Assembly (NCBI GenBank): GCA_964630795.1
Contig: CAZVWF010000030.1
Location: 1 to 28,538, forward strand
Origin: SZUA-117 sp964630795
GTDB taxonomy: Bacteria; Pseudomonadota; Gammaproteobacteria; Steroidobacterales; Woeseiaceae
Length of the DNA stretch: 28,538 nt
Direction: 5' to 3'
The notes beneath the pieces are model-generated. The model ran no database searches. It worked only from the letters and a program-made list of their open reading frames with translations, and was not told the origin of the DNA. This document shows positions 8,431 through 16,152 of the stretch, one piece after another (positions within the stretch are counted from its first letter, which is position 1; every line of letters starts with the position of its first letter). A program made the translations under genes and the position numbers.

Positions 8431-11400
8431 GTTCGGCACGCGATTTTGAGCAATATCTGTCGAGTTTCAGAATACGCCTGAAGCAGCTTGCGATCGCCCG
8501 CGGCCTGTCCATCCTCGCAATCACGGCGTTGCTGATAACCGTGGCTGCCGTCGCCCTTGCGATCCGCAACGGCTTTCCCGCCGGGATAGTCATAACGGCC
8601 CGCGTTTTATTGTTCGGCGCCATCGGCGCGATTGTCTACTGGCTGATCGTGCTGCCGGGTCGATCGGCACTGCAGGATGGATCGACGGACATCGAGACCC
8701 GCACGCCGGCATTCGAGGGCCGCGTCAACACCTGGAAGGAGATGGACGGTGAGCGTCACCCGCTGGCCGAGCTGCTGGCCGAGGACTCGCTGAGTGTCGC
8801 TGCCGAGCACCCGCCGGAGCAACAGGTACCGGCTCGCGAATTCCGGGCGGTCACCGCGCTTGCCGGTGCGGCAGTTTTTGCACTCCTGTTTCTTGCTATT
8901 GCCGGGCCGGGTAACTATGGATACGGCGTCCGGCATCTCTGGTTTGGCTGGGCCATTCCTGGTTTGTTGCCGCCGCAAAGCATAGAGGTCCTGCCGGGTG
9001 ACGATGGCATCCGCCTCGGTGGCACGGTCAATGTTCGTGCCGCGATGCAAGGTTTCGATCCGGCCGATGCCTACGTGCACGCCCGCTTTGGCGACGGCGA
9101 GTGGCAGCAGGTGCAAATGTCGGCTGAAGACGGCCAATTCGAGTTCACGTTCTTTTCGGTACGCCAGCCACTTGAGTACTACGTATCGGCTGCAAATGTC
9201 CGCAGTGAGTCGTTCGAGATCGATGTCGTCGACCTGCCGGTTGTCCAGAACCTTGCCGTCACCTATCGCTACCCGGAATGGACGGGCAGGGAAGACGAAA
9301 CCCGCGATCCTGGCGGGGATGTCAGGGCGATTGCCGATACAGAAATTGTCATCGAAGTGACGGCCGACCGGCCGATGACACCGGGTGAACTGGTTGTGGA
9401 CGATCAGGTCGTTCCGCTCGATATCGATGGCGACTCAGGCAGCGCCTTGTTTACTGTCAGTGCGGACGGACAGTATTACGTGGCGGCTAAAGTGGGTGGT
9501 GAGCAGATTCGCCTGACTGACGACTTCTTCATCACGCTGCTTGATGACGAGTTGCCCGAAATTCAGTTTGCCCGGCCAGGCCGCGACTGGAGTGCCAGCA
9601 GCATCGAGGAGGTAACAGCGCGGATCACCGCAAGCGACGATTTCAGGCTTGAGTCGCTGGAACTCCGTTACTCGGTCAACGGGGGTGACTGGACCAGTGT
9701 CGACCTGCCCGTCGATACGGACTTTGCGGAAGTCGACCACGTCTTCTTCCTCGAGTCGATAGCGACGACCGATTCGCTGGTGCCGGGCGATCTCATTTCC
9801 TACTACGCCGTTGCAGGCGATCGGGAAAATACGGCGCGCACCGACATCTTCTTTATCGACGTGCAGCCCTTCGATCGGCGCTACTCACAGTCGCAGCAAT
9901 CCGGCGGCGGCATGGGCGGTCAGGGCCAGCAGCAGGACGAAATCTCGCAGCGACAGAAAGAGATCATCGTCTCGACCTGGAACCTGATTCGCGAGGAGCA
10001 GGAAGGGCGTCGCAATGATCCGGCCTACGTGGCGGACAATGCGGCGCTTTTGTCCCGCGTACAGTCGACCTTGCGTGAGCAGGTGGAGACGCTTGCCCGC
10101 CGAACGGAAGCGCGGCAGCTGACCGCGGCAGGCGAGGATATCGCGAGGTTCGTCGAAAACCTCGAAAAGGCTTCGCTGGCGATGATCCCGGCGGCCGAGC
10201 GCCTCGGTGAGATCGACCTGGAGGAAGCCATATTGCCGGAGCAGGAGGCATTGCAGCACCTGCTCGCTGCGGAGGCGGTCTTCACCGACATCAGCGTATC
10301 GCTGCAATCGAACAATCGAGGCGGGGGCGGCGGCCAGGCGGGTCGCGACCTGAGCGAGATGTTCGAGCTCGAGATGGACCTCGAGAAGAATCAATACGAA
10401 ACCGGTAGTCGCGCCACGCCGGAACCGCCGCAGCAACAGATGGAAGAGGCCGCCAACGAGCTCGAGGAGCTGGCGCGCAGACAGGAACAGCTCGCGCGGA
10501 ACTCGCGGCAGAACCGGCAGCCCACGGCGGCGCAGCGCTGGCAACAGGAAATGCTTCGACGTGAGGCCGAGGAACTCAAACAGCGACTTGAGCGGATGCA
10601 ACAGCAGCAATCGGCCTCCAACTCGTCGAGCCAGGGCGAACAGTCGCAAAGCGGCTCCCAGAGCAGCCAGCCGGGTCGTCGCGAAATGGAGCAATTGCAA
10701 CGCAGGCTCGAAAGCGCCATACGGGCAATGAATGATGCGGATGCCGCAATGCGAAACGGCGGCGACCCGGGAGAACTGCAACGCGCGGCTGACGAAGCGC
10801 AGCGACAACTTGAAGGCGCACGAGACCAGGCGACCGACGAGATGCGTCGTGCCATGCAGGCATCGCTCGACAACCTGGCGGATCGTGCGCGGGCTTTGCA
10901 CGAAGACCAGGAGGCAATGGAAAACCACCTGCAGGAGTCGATTCGCGGCGTTGACGTTGCACGCAACAGTGCGAATCGGCTGGAAAGCGGTATGTCGATT
11001 CTCGAGGAATACGAGCTCGCCGAAGAGAAACGCCAGTTGCAGGCGAGCGTGCAGGCGCTGGAGCAGGATGCCCGCAATACGGCGCAGCAGATCGATGACG
11101 CGGCGCCCGGTGCGGCCGATCAGGTTCGCGACGCGATCGACAAGCTGCGGGAGGAAGAGGTCGAAACGCGCATCGCCGTCGCCGCCTCATATATCGAGAT
11201 TGGTGAAGCCGTTTATGTTGCGGGCAGTGAAAGCGCGGTGACCGAAGCCTTGCGGGAACTCCGCGATGACTTCGAGCGCGCGCGCCGGATGGCAGAAGGT
11301 GGCCGCGGGGATGAGCGAGGCGAATCGGAAAGCCGGGGGAATGGCGGCTTGCAGGCGACGCTCGCGGAAACCCGTGCGCTCCGCAGGGAGTTGCAGGAAC

Positions 11401-11837
11401 TGGCGGAAGGCCGTGCGAACATGGGCGACGCCGCGCGGCGCGGCCGTGATGACCTGCAGCAGACCACCGGGATCGAGGCCGGCGACCTCGAAATGACGCG
11501 CGAGTTCGATCAAACGGCAACGAATATTTCGGATGCCATCCTGTCGAGCTTCCGTGAGTTACGCGGCCAGGGTGTGCCCGTCGAGGATATCGATGAACTG
11601 CGCCGCCTGGCAGCACAGATTCGCGCATCCGGGTGGAGCGGCAATCCGGAACTGCTTGAAGAAGAAGCGCGCCTGGCATTGTCGCGCGTCGAACAACTGG
11701 AGATTGCATTGGCGCGGACCACGCGCAATGAAGCTCGTGTGCGTGCGACGACGGCCGACGACATTCCCGATGCACACCGTGAAATCGTTGCCGACTATTA
11801 TCGGCGCCTCGGCGAGACGGATGACGAGACGGATTAA
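8427..11837 (+). CDS. Large membrane-anchored coiled-coil protein (DUF4175-like)
   Basis: The start ATG overlaps the preceding TGA (8427-8430). The 1136-residue protein has three hydrophobic segments in its first 170 residues (about 20-45, 52-74 and 147-166). Beta-rich Ig-like segments extend to about residue 480, and a very long Gln/Glu/Arg-rich region then runs to the end. The latter contains low-complexity stretches such as GGGMGGQGQQQ and QQQQSASNSSS, and long predicted coiled coils. This layout matches the DUF4175-like proteins found at the end of MoxR-DUF58-VWA operons. The coiled-coil region probably projects into the periplasm and may act as a scaffold. The low-complexity linkers cast long shadow frames on the opposite strand, which I do not consider genes. 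It is the last gene of the operon. Confidence 0.8.
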   Translation: MSSARDFEQYLSSFRIRLKQLAIARGLSILAITALLITVAAVALAIRNGFPAGIVITARVLLFGAIGAIVYWLIVLPGRSALQDGSTDIETRTPAFEGRVNTWKEMDGERHPLAELLAEDSLSVAAEHPPEQQVPAREFRAVTALAGAAVFALLFLAIAGPGNYGYGVRHLWFGWAIPGLLPPQSIEVLPGDDGIRLGGTVNVRAAMQGFDPADAYVHARFGDGEWQQVQMSAEDGQFEFTFFSVRQPLEYYVSAANVRSESFEIDVVDLPVVQNLAVTYRYPEWTGREDETRDPGGDVRAIADTEIVIEVTADRPMTPGELVVDDQVVPLDIDGDSGSALFTVSADGQYYVAAKVGGEQIRLTDDFFITLLDDELPEIQFARPGRDWSASSIEEVTARITASDDFRLESLELRYSVNGGDWTSVDLPVDTDFAEVDHVFFLESIATTDSLVPGDLISYYAVAGDRENTARTDIFFIDVQPFDRRYSQSQQSGGGMGGQGQQQDEISQRQKEIIVSTWNLIREEQEGRRNDPAYVADNAALLSRVQSTLREQVETLARRTEARQLTAAGEDIARFVENLEKASLAMIPAAERLGEIDLEEAILPEQEALQHLLAAEAVFTDISVSLQSNNRGGGGGQAGRDLSEMFELEMDLEKNQYETGSRATPEPPQQQMEEAANELEELARRQEQLARNSRQNRQPTAAQRWQQEMLRREAEELKQRLERMQQQQSASNSSSQGEQSQSGSQSSQPGRREMEQLQRRLESAIRAMNDADAAMRNGGDPGELQRAADEAQRQLEGARDQATDEMRRAMQASLDNLADRARALHEDQEAMENHLQESIRGVDVARNSANRLESGMSILEEYELAEEKRQLQASVQALEQDARNTAQQIDDAAPGAADQVRDAIDKLREEEVETRIAVAASYIEIGEAVYVAGSESAVTEALRELRDDFERARRMAEGGRGDERGESESRGNGGLQATLAETRALRRELQELAEGRANMGDAARRGRDDLQQTTGIEAGDLEMTREFDQTATNISDAILSSFRELRGQGVPVEDIDELRRLAAQIRASGWSGNPELLEEEARLALSRVEQLEIALARTTRNEARVRATTADDIPDAHREIVADYYRRLGETDDETD

Positions 11838-11960
11838 TAACGACTGACCTTGCCGAACGGCCCGCTATCCCTGTTACAAAAGATTACGAAGTTCTGCCTC
11901 GGGCGCAGGTGCGCGTCCAATATACTTCGCGCTCCCAGGTAACGCGCGAAATCGTCCAAC

Positions 11961-12630
11961 GTGAGCAAAGCGAAGCCGTACATCGTCTGGTTTCGACAGG
12001 ATCTGCGGGTCACCGATAACCCGGCACTTGTCGACGCTGTCGACAGTGGACATCCTGTTTATCCCATCTTCATCCTCGATGATACGGATGCGGGTGAGTG
12101 GCGAATGGGCGCAGCCAGCCGATGGTGGCTCCACGAGAGCCTCAATGCGCTGAATCGTTCCTTAGGTGGCCGGCTTCGTTGCCATGTCGGAAATGCCCGT
12201 GATGTCTTGCCGCAGCTGGCCGCCGATGTCGGTGCAGAAGGCATCACCTGGAATCGCTGTTACGAGCCCTGGCGAATCGCCCGCGATCGCGACATCGAGG
12301 AGAAGCTGACATCACAAGGCGTCCACGTCGAGCATTTCAATGGCTCCCTGCTGTTTGAACCGCCGACGGTACTGAAACCCGATGGCACGCCCTACAAAGT
12401 ATTCACGCCGTTCTTCCGGAAAGGATGCCTGGGAAACGCCCCTGCGCCTGAACAGCCTGTCGGTGCACCAACACTCGACAGGCTCGATTCATCCCGGTCA
12501 GCGCAAGGTATCGATAGGCTGGGCCTGATGCCGGGCATACCGTGGTACGAGGAAATGGCGGAGTGCTGGCAGCCAGGCGAGGACGGGGCGCATGCGAGGC
12601 TGCAGCAGTTCCTGGAGAGCGGAATTCAGC
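11961..12630 (+). CDS. phrB: Deoxyribodipyrimidine photolyase, 3' part lost in assembly gap
   Basis: About 223 residues are visible and match the N-terminal part of a class I photolyase/cryptochrome: WFRQDLRVTDNPAL near the start, the Rossmann-like antenna domain, and KVFTPFFRKG at the end of that domain. The FAD-binding C-terminal half, some 250 residues, should lie in the 100-N gap starting at 12631. A real gap of 100 bases cannot hold it, so either the gap is larger or the gene is broken. The start is a GTG at 11961 with no obvious ribosome binding site. Photolyases repair UV-made cyclobutane dimers using light. A photolyase-like cryptochrome is possible, since the distinguishing residues are not visible. 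Confidence 0.85.
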
Positions 12631-12730
12631 NNNNNNNNNNNNNNNNNNNNNNNNNNNNNNNNNNNNNNNNNNNNNNNNNNNNNNNNNNNNNNNNNNNNNN
12701 NNNNNNNNNNNNNNNNNNNNNNNNNNNNNN
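12631..12730. other. Assembly gap (100 N) at the end of the photolyase gene
   Basis: A run of exactly 100 N, the usual placeholder for unknown length. It removes the photolyase C-terminus. Only 44 bp of sequence separate it from the end of the convergent aldo/keto reductase gene. Confidence 0.95.
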
Positions 12731-12774
12731 ACGGCAGGGGTGTGACGAGCAGTCGGCGGGGACCTTTCCCCGTA

Positions 12775-13767
12775 TCAGTGTGCGTCGAATTGCTCGGTAT
12801 CGATCTCGGCGAGCGTTGCGGCGACGTAGCGGTCGCCTGTAACTGTGCGCCGGTTAATGATCGCATCCGCGGCATCAAGCGTTTTCTGGCCCAGCTCAAG
12901 ATCTCCGGCGTGGAAGTTCTCGACCAGGTGCACCGCGTTCGTCGTGCCGGGAATGGGGATGACGTGCTCGCCCATCGACAAGAGCCAGGCCAGCGAGAGC
13001 TGTCCCGGCAGGCAGCCGACGGATTCCGCCAACCGGCCAAGATCGTCGACGAGTGCGAGGTTCCTCGCATAGTTGTCCGGATAAAAGCGCGGCATATTGC
13101 GGCGAAAGTCCTTCTCGATCATGGAATTGACATCGCGCAGACGTCCGGTCAGGTAGCCGCGCGCGAGCGGACTGAAGGCGACAAAGGCCGTGCCCAGTTC
13201 GCGACAGGCGTCCAGCACGGCGATCTCGGGCTCGCGCGTCCACAGTGAGTACTCGGACTGCACCGCGGCGACCGGATGGATGGCATGGGCCTTGCGCAAC
13301 GTGTCTGCGGACACTTCGGACAGGCCGATTTCACGTACCTTGCCCTCGGCGACCAGTTCCGAAAGCAGACCAATACTGTCCTCGAGCGACACACTGCTGT
13401 CGTACCGATGCAGGTAGAACAGGTCTATGACGTCTGTCTTCAGGCGTCGCAGGCTGTCCTCGCAGGACTGCCTGAGTTTGGCCGGGTCGTTGGTTAATTC
13501 CCGTTTGCCGTCGACGCCGTGCAACGCACATTTGCTGGCCAGAATATATTCACTGCGACGATGTGCAATCGTGTTTCCGATGAGCGTCTCGTTGGCGCCG
13601 AATCCGTACAGCGCAGCGGTATCGAGCATCGTGTGGCCGATGTCCAGCGCTTCATTGAGACGCAGCGCCCCTTCCTCCGGGGAGGGTGGCAGCCCGTAGG
13701 CATGTGACAGGTTCATGCAGCCAAAGCTGATGGCGGATACGTCGAACTGGCCGATACGTCTTGTCAT
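12775..13767 (-). CDS. Aldo/keto reductase
   Basis: About 330 residues with the TIM-barrel aldo/keto reductase pattern. The catalytic tetrad is visible in the family order: Asp in MLDTAALYG, Tyr in the same motif, Lys in LASKC, and His in FYLHRYD (residues about 49, 54, 79 and 120 from this start). NADPH-binding features GTTNAVHL are near the C-terminus. The ATG at 13767 is preceded in frame by a GTG at 13770, and either may be used. Enzymes of this group reduce aldehydes or ketones with NADPH. The gene lies just downstream of a flavin reductase remnant on the same strand and near the aromatic cluster. A role in reducing an aldehyde intermediate is possible but unproven. Confidence 0.88.
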   Translation of the reverse strand: MTRRIGQFDVSAISFGCMNLSHAYGLPPSPEEGALRLNEALDIGHTMLDTAALYGFGANETLIGNTIAHRRSEYILASKCALHGVDGKRELTNDPAKLRQSCEDSLRRLKTDVIDLFYLHRYDSSVSLEDSIGLLSELVAEGKVREIGLSEVSADTLRKAHAIHPVAAVQSEYSLWTREPEIAVLDACRELGTAFVAFSPLARGYLTGRLRDVNSMIEKDFRRNMPRFYPDNYARNLALVDDLGRLAESVGCLPGQLSLAWLLSMGEHVIPIPGTTNAVHLVENFHAGDLELGQKTLDAADAIINRRTVTGDRYVAATLAEIDTEQFDAH

Positions 13768-13785
13768 CACTGGTGTCGCGCTCCG

Positions 13786-13998
13786 TCAAGTGGAAATATT
13801 TCGATAGTCGCCGTTGAAGAACAGCAATGGGTCACGGTCTTTATACTTGAGCTGCTCAACCTGGCCAATGTTGACGAAGGGGCCGCGACAACCTTGAATC
13901 GTGTGCGTGCGGCACTCGAATCCGGCTATCGTGCCTGGCAGCAGCGGCACGCCCCCAACTGGCTTGACATCGCCGGCCTGATAGTTAATATCTAAATT
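13786..13998 (-). pseudogene. C-terminal remnant of a flavin reductase (HpaC-like)
   Basis: Translating the minus strand in the frame that stops at 13786-13788 gives about 70 residues matching the C-terminal third of flavin reductase domains: GVPLLPGTIAGFECR, then a stretch ending VNIGQVEQL, then DRDPLLFFNGDYR. In intact proteins (HpaC/HsaB-like, about 165-180 residues) these are the last strands of the FMN-binding barrel. The first 100 or so residues are absent: the frame is blocked by TAA at 14008-14010 and has no usable start codon. Upstream sequence turns AT-rich and becomes the promoter of the divergent marR gene. The remnant stands 18 bp before the aldo/keto reductase. Such reductases supply FADH2 to HpaB-type hydroxylases, one of which is encoded at 14510. 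Recognition is by eye. Confidence 0.65.
13964..13991 (+). promoter_or_regulatory. Probable sigma70 promoter of the marR-hpaB unit
   Basis: A perfect -35 hexamer TTGACA (13964-13969) is followed after 16 bp by TAATAT (13986-13991), an acceptable -10. Transcription would start around 13998, leaving a very short leader before the ATG at 14011 and no clear ribosome binding site. The -35 lies inside the flavin reductase remnant. Confidence 0.5.
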
Positions 13999-14003
13999 AT
14001 TAA
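13985..14003. promoter_or_regulatory. Inverted repeat, candidate MarR operator
   Basis: TTAATA (13985-13990), seven bases, then TATTAA (13998-14003) form a perfect interrupted palindrome. It covers the -10 and the likely transcription start of the marR gene that begins at 14011. The position suits autorepression by the encoded MarR protein. AT-richness makes chance palindromes more likely, so this is tentative. Confidence 0.45.
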
Positions 14004-14010
14004 TACCTTA

Positions 14011-14487
14011 ATGGAATGCCCGCCAGTGGCAACCCAGTCCTTCAGTCGTTCCTTGCCGATGCTGCTTTATCGCGCACTCGATGCTGTTATGCCGAGGTTT
14101 CGCAAGATATTCAACGAATTTGGCCTGACCGAACAGCAATGGCGCGTTCTGCGCGTGCTCTGGGAACACGACGAAATTGCCTTTCGGGAATTGAGCGATA
14201 ACACCCTGATTCCTGCACCGAGCCTGGTAGGCGTCGTTGATCGTCTCGCGAAGCAGGGACTGGTCGACCGCCGGCGCTCGGCGGAAGACCGACGCAATGT
14301 CTTCGTGCGCGCGACGAATGAAGGCAGTGAATTGCATCAAACGGTTCGACCGCACGTCGACAAGGCCTATGTTGAGATGCGTGAGTCCATTGACGCTGAT
14401 GACTGGCGCGAACTGATAGAAGGCCTGGAACGAATTGCGGCTTTATCGCCGGAAACGACGATCGTGGACAAGGCGACAAACGAATAG
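14011..14487 (+). CDS. MarR-family transcriptional regulator (HpaR-like paralogue)
   Basis: The protein has 158 residues and a winged helix-turn-helix of MarR type: FGLTEQQWRVLRVLWEHD, then LIPAPSLVGVVDRLAKQG (recognition helix) and the wing RRSAEDRRNVFV. It aligns through most of its length with the regulator at 16149-16601 (both share SLPM, RFR, GLTEQQWRV and APSL), so the two are paralogues of the HpaR/HpcR group. The ATG at 14011 is chosen because the conserved FSRSLPM segment begins shortly after it. The hydroxylase gene starts 22 bp downstream, so this regulator probably controls its own promoter and the hydroxylase. The ligand is likely an aromatic acid or pathway intermediate. Confidence 0.88.
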   Translation: MECPPVATQSFSRSLPMLLYRALDAVMPRFRKIFNEFGLTEQQWRVLRVLWEHDEIAFRELSDNTLIPAPSLVGVVDRLAKQGLVDRRRSAEDRRNVFVRATNEGSELHQTVRPHVDKAYVEMRESIDADDWRELIEGLERIAALSPETTIVDKATNE

Positions 14488-14509
14488 ACATGAAAAGAAG
14501 GTTGGACAC

Positions 14510-15976
14510 ATGAGCAATGTAAGTGACCTGTCGAAAGGCAACGGAATCAGAAACGGCAAACAGTATCTCGAGGATCTGCGTGATGATCGCGATGTCTGGA
14601 TTCACGGCGAAAAAGTCAAAGACGTCACCACGCACCCGGGCCTCTTCCGCGGTGCTGAAACACTGGCCGGATTCCTGGATCGCCAGTTTGATGATCAGTA
14701 CAAGGACACGGTGACCTACCAAGAGGACGGTGCTACCTACGCCACCTCTTTCATGATTCCGAAGTCGGTCGACGACATCAAAAAACGGGGTGAGTCCGCG
14801 TACGAATGGGCCAGGTGGTCGAACGGCATGTTTGGCCGTACGCCCGACTACAAAAATGCGTCGGCCATGGCTTTTGCGGCCAGCGCGAAGTTTCTCGAAG
14901 AGGGGCGACCCGAGTTTGCCGAGAACATGCGCAACTACTACGAATACGTTAAAACAAACGACAAGGTGTTGACGCACACCCTTATCAATCCGACCTATAA
15001 CTTCGAGGAAGCCAAGCAGGGCAGGTCCAGCGAAAAAGTCGCCCTGCAGATCGTCAAGGAAACGGACAGTGGATTAGTTGTCAACGGCGCACGTTTGCTG
15101 GCGACACTCGGCCCGCATGCCGATGAGATCGAAGTCTTCCCGTCTTCACTGCTGACCGCAAACGAAGACAATCTCCCCTATGCCTTTGCGTTCACGATCC
15201 CGACAGGCGCACCCGGCGTTCGCATGATTTGTCGTGATACCTACGATCATCAGAAGTCTACCTATGACGCGCCACTGTCTTCACGCTTCGAGGAAATGGA
15301 TGCGGTCATCATATTCGACAACGTGCATGTGCCCTGGGAACGCGTGTTCATGTATCGCGATCCCTTGCTCTGCAATCGTGCTTTTGCTGAGACACATGCT
15401 GTCGTCCACATGATGCACCAGGTCATTTGCGGGAAGCTCGCCAAGACGGAATTCATCGTAGGCCTGTTATGTGCCATGGCCAAGGCCACCGGTAAAGACA
15501 AAGACATGAACGTCAAGGGAACGATCGCGGAAGCTATGTGGGTGGCTGAAACGCTCCGGGCCTTGCGCTATCACGGTGAGTCGGAGGCGCACGAAGATCA
15601 GTGGGGTAACTATGTTGCATTGCGGCGTCCGCTCGACACCTCGCGAAATACTTATCCGAAACTGTATCCAAAGCTGATCGAGATGATTCACATGCTCGGT
15701 TCAAGCTCGCTGATGGCGACACCGACGGAAGCCGACCTGGGTAACTCACTGTCAGAGGATGTTGCAAAGTATTTCCAGACTGTAAATCTGAAGAGCGAAG
15801 ATCGAATCGCATTGTTCCGCCTGGCGCATGACGTGGCCGTATCAGGCTTTGGTAATCGCCAGGTGCTTTACGAACGCTTCTTCTTCGGGCCACAAAACAT
15901 CATGGCGTCGATCTACTATGACCTGTACAACAAAGACGACATGATGGACCGGGTTACCGAGATGCTGAATCGCTAG
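14510..15976 (+). CDS. hpaB: 4-hydroxyphenylacetate 3-monooxygenase, oxygenase component (HpaB family)
   Basis: The 488-residue protein matches the HpaB family of FADH2-dependent aromatic hydroxylases from end to end: IHGEKVKDVTTHP near residue 31, ARWSNGMFGRTPDY at about 101-114, KETDSGLVVNGARLLAT, and PLSSRFEEMDAVIIFDNVHV followed by PWE around 254-277. HpaB converts 4-hydroxyphenylacetate to homoprotocatechuate using FADH2 made by a separate flavin reductase. The ATG at 14510 has a good ribosome binding site (AAGAAGG, 14495-14501, 8 bp away); earlier in-frame starts lie inside marR. The neighbouring homoprotocatechuate pathway genes support this substrate, but other phenols (for example chlorophenols or 4-hydroxyphenyl compounds) are used by relatives. 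No intact reductase partner is present in the window. Confidence 0.87.
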   Translation: MSNVSDLSKGNGIRNGKQYLEDLRDDRDVWIHGEKVKDVTTHPGLFRGAETLAGFLDRQFDDQYKDTVTYQEDGATYATSFMIPKSVDDIKKRGESAYEWARWSNGMFGRTPDYKNASAMAFAASAKFLEEGRPEFAENMRNYYEYVKTNDKVLTHTLINPTYNFEEAKQGRSSEKVALQIVKETDSGLVVNGARLLATLGPHADEIEVFPSSLLTANEDNLPYAFAFTIPTGAPGVRMICRDTYDHQKSTYDAPLSSRFEEMDAVIIFDNVHVPWERVFMYRDPLLCNRAFAETHAVVHMMHQVICGKLAKTEFIVGLLCAMAKATGKDKDMNVKGTIAEAMWVAETLRALRYHGESEAHEDQWGNYVALRRPLDTSRNTYPKLYPKLIEMIHMLGSSSLMATPTEADLGNSLSEDVAKYFQTVNLKSEDRIALFRLAHDVAVSGFGNRQVLYERFFFGPQNIMASIYYDLYNKDDMMDRVTEMLNR

Positions 15977-15995
15977 GTCCGGTCCGAACCGGGTC
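15976..15995 (+). terminator. Weak stem-loop after hpaB
   Basis: CCGGT and ACCGG pair around a four-base loop (15979-15992), with three more pairs including two G-U wobbles extending the stem to 15976-15995. No T-run follows, so it is at best a weak or Rho-assisted end of the hpaB transcript. Confidence 0.25.
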
Positions 15996-15999
15996 AATT

Positions 16000-16152
16000 G
16001 GTGTGGTGGTCAGTTCGATTCAGCCCGGCATTAAAATTGAGTCCGCCGGCAACAAAGCCGCAGAAACAGGCCTGGCCATGGAGGCGCCGGCTGAGATTCG
16101 GGAGGAAACAGGCTGCCTGCGCGAAGAGAGGTGCCCTTGCAGGACAACCTAG
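16000..16152 (+). pseudogene. Possible Nudix hydrolase remnant
   Basis: The 170 bp between hpaB and the convergent hpaR gene contain a frame reading ESAGNKAAETG and then MEAPAEIREETGC before a TAG at 16150. The phrase AEIREETGC after an AETG turn recalls the Nudix box (RE-x-x-EE-x-G) of ADP-ribose pyrophosphatase-like proteins, with the preceding IKIESAGN resembling the strand before it. The key Arg before the first Glu is replaced by Ala and two residues seem missing. The piece is only about 50 codons. It may be a decayed fragment or chance similarity. Confidence 0.3.

Noticed and set aside
10590..10670. CAG/CAA and serine-codon rich stretch as a possible tandem repeat
   Set aside because: It is low-complexity coding sequence for a Gln/Ser linker, without a regular repeat unit.
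9885..11775. Long minus-strand frames (347 and 399 codons) across the coiled-coil gene
   Set aside because: They are Leu/Arg/Ala/Pro-rich translations opposite a Gln/Glu/Arg-rich gene and overlap each other in different frames, typical of shadows.
11921..11926. TATACT upstream of the photolyase as a -10 box
   Set aside because: No acceptable -35 at 15-19 bp spacing, so a promoter call is not supported.
12757..12772. Perfect stem-loop CGGGGA-CCTT-TCCCCG just past the aldo/keto reductase stop
   Set aside because: The stem is only six pairs and no T-run follows on either strand, so I do not call it a terminator.
12731..12842. Continuation of the photolyase frame after the N run
   Set aside because: The translated tail is unrelated to photolyases and lies opposite the end of the aldo/keto reductase gene; it only appears joined through the placeholder N.
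14435..14509. Upstream extension of the hydroxylase frame
   Set aside because: It overlaps the marR gene, gives a very basic non-conserved N-terminus, and the ATG at 14510 has a good ribosome binding site.
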